A stretch of 6,157 nt of DNA from Thermodesulfobacteriota bacterium (GTDB lineage: Bacteria; Desulfobacterota_D; UBA1144; Nemesobacterales; UBA2774). The stretch lies in contig JBCCIH010000152.1 of the NCBI GenBank assembly GCA_039028315.1, positions 1 through 6,157 of the forward strand. The letters are read 5' to 3'. Under the pieces are notes generated by a model. The model saw nothing but the letters and a program-made list of their open reading frames with translations, was not told the origin of the DNA and made no database searches. The number at the start of each line of letters is the position of its first letter. The stretch's first letter is position 1. A program made the position numbers and the translations under genes. Shown here one piece after another: positions 6,078-6,157 of the stretch.

Positions 6078-6157
6078 ATGCTCACAAACGTTCTAGTTTT
6101 AATTGGAGTCTCAACTGTTTTTACGTTCACATTCGTGTTCTTAAAAATTGAAGAGAA
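6078..6157 (+). CDS. DMT-superfamily EamA-type transporter, array copy 5, truncated by window end
   Basis: Only the first 26 codons are present. The ATG lies one base after the TGA of copy 4, with AAGG (6069-6072) 5 nt upstream. Fifteen of the 26 residues match copy 3, including the end of helix 1, FLKIEE, with Lys23 at the same position as in all copies. Residue 15, Trp in the four complete copies, is Phe here. The reading frame is open to the last base of the window, so the array continues. The family assignment rests on this short but well-aligned stretch and on the spacing. Confidence 0.85.
   Translation, partial: MLTNVLVLIGVSTVFTFTFVFLKIEE

Larger units (their letters stand above)
2545..6157 (+). 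repeat. Tandem array of at least five diverged DMT transporter genes
   Basis: Five consecutive homologous genes on one strand are separated by 1, 2, 13 and 1 nt. The four complete members have an identical coding length of 879 bp including the stop. They align without gaps as proteins at about 42-47% identity in the pairs I counted, and I saw no long stretches of identical DNA, so this is an ancient gene duplication array and not a recent amplification or an assembly repeat. Spacing of this kind implies one polycistronic transcript. Confidence 0.9.

Noticed and set aside
2545..6157. Recent amplification or assembly artefact as the cause of the repeated genes
   Set aside because: The copies share only about 42-47% protein identity in the pairs counted and show no long identical DNA stretches.

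Overview
All genes in this window lie on the + strand. It holds two tandem secreted-type esterase genes, a small protein of unknown function, and a run of EamA/DMT-family membrane transporter paralogues that continues past the right edge. No RNA gene, mobile element, CRISPR array or pseudogene is visible. No gene-free stretch exceeds 131 bp. The organism looks like a Gram-negative bacterium of moderate GC. This rests on a clear lipobox signal peptide with Glu at +2, bacterial Shine-Dalgarno sites, and tight operon spacing. Codon choice is mixed, with frequent ATA, AGA and AGG. I cannot name a taxon from the sequence alone.

Layout. Positions 1-816 are the 3' part of an alpha/beta-hydrolase (HSL/BD-FAE-like esterase) cut by the left window edge. 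Positions 940-1989 encode a second, complete esterase of the same kind with a lipoprotein signal peptide. The two share the HGGAW oxyanion motif, a GxSAG nucleophile elbow, a late Asp and His, and four cysteines at corresponding places, so they look like a tandem duplication. Positions 2121-2498 encode a 125-residue soluble protein I do not recognise. From 2545 onward come four complete DMT transporter genes (2545-3423, 3425-4303, 4306-5184, 5198-6076), each exactly 292 codons, and the start of a fifth (6078 to the window end). The gaps between them are 1, 2, 13 and 1 nt, so they almost certainly form one operon.

The unusual part is the transporter array. The four complete proteins align from first to last residue without a gap. 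My hand counts give about 47% identity for copies 1/2 and 3/4, and about 42% for copies 1/4 and 2/3. Copies 1 and 2 form one sub-branch; copies 3, 4 and probably 5 form another. The array therefore looks old, diverged and under strong length constraint, not like a recent amplification. Substrates cannot be read from the sequence. Either a set of related exporters with different specificities or subunits of a hetero-oligomer would fit. Any functional link between the esterases and the transporters is speculation based on proximity.
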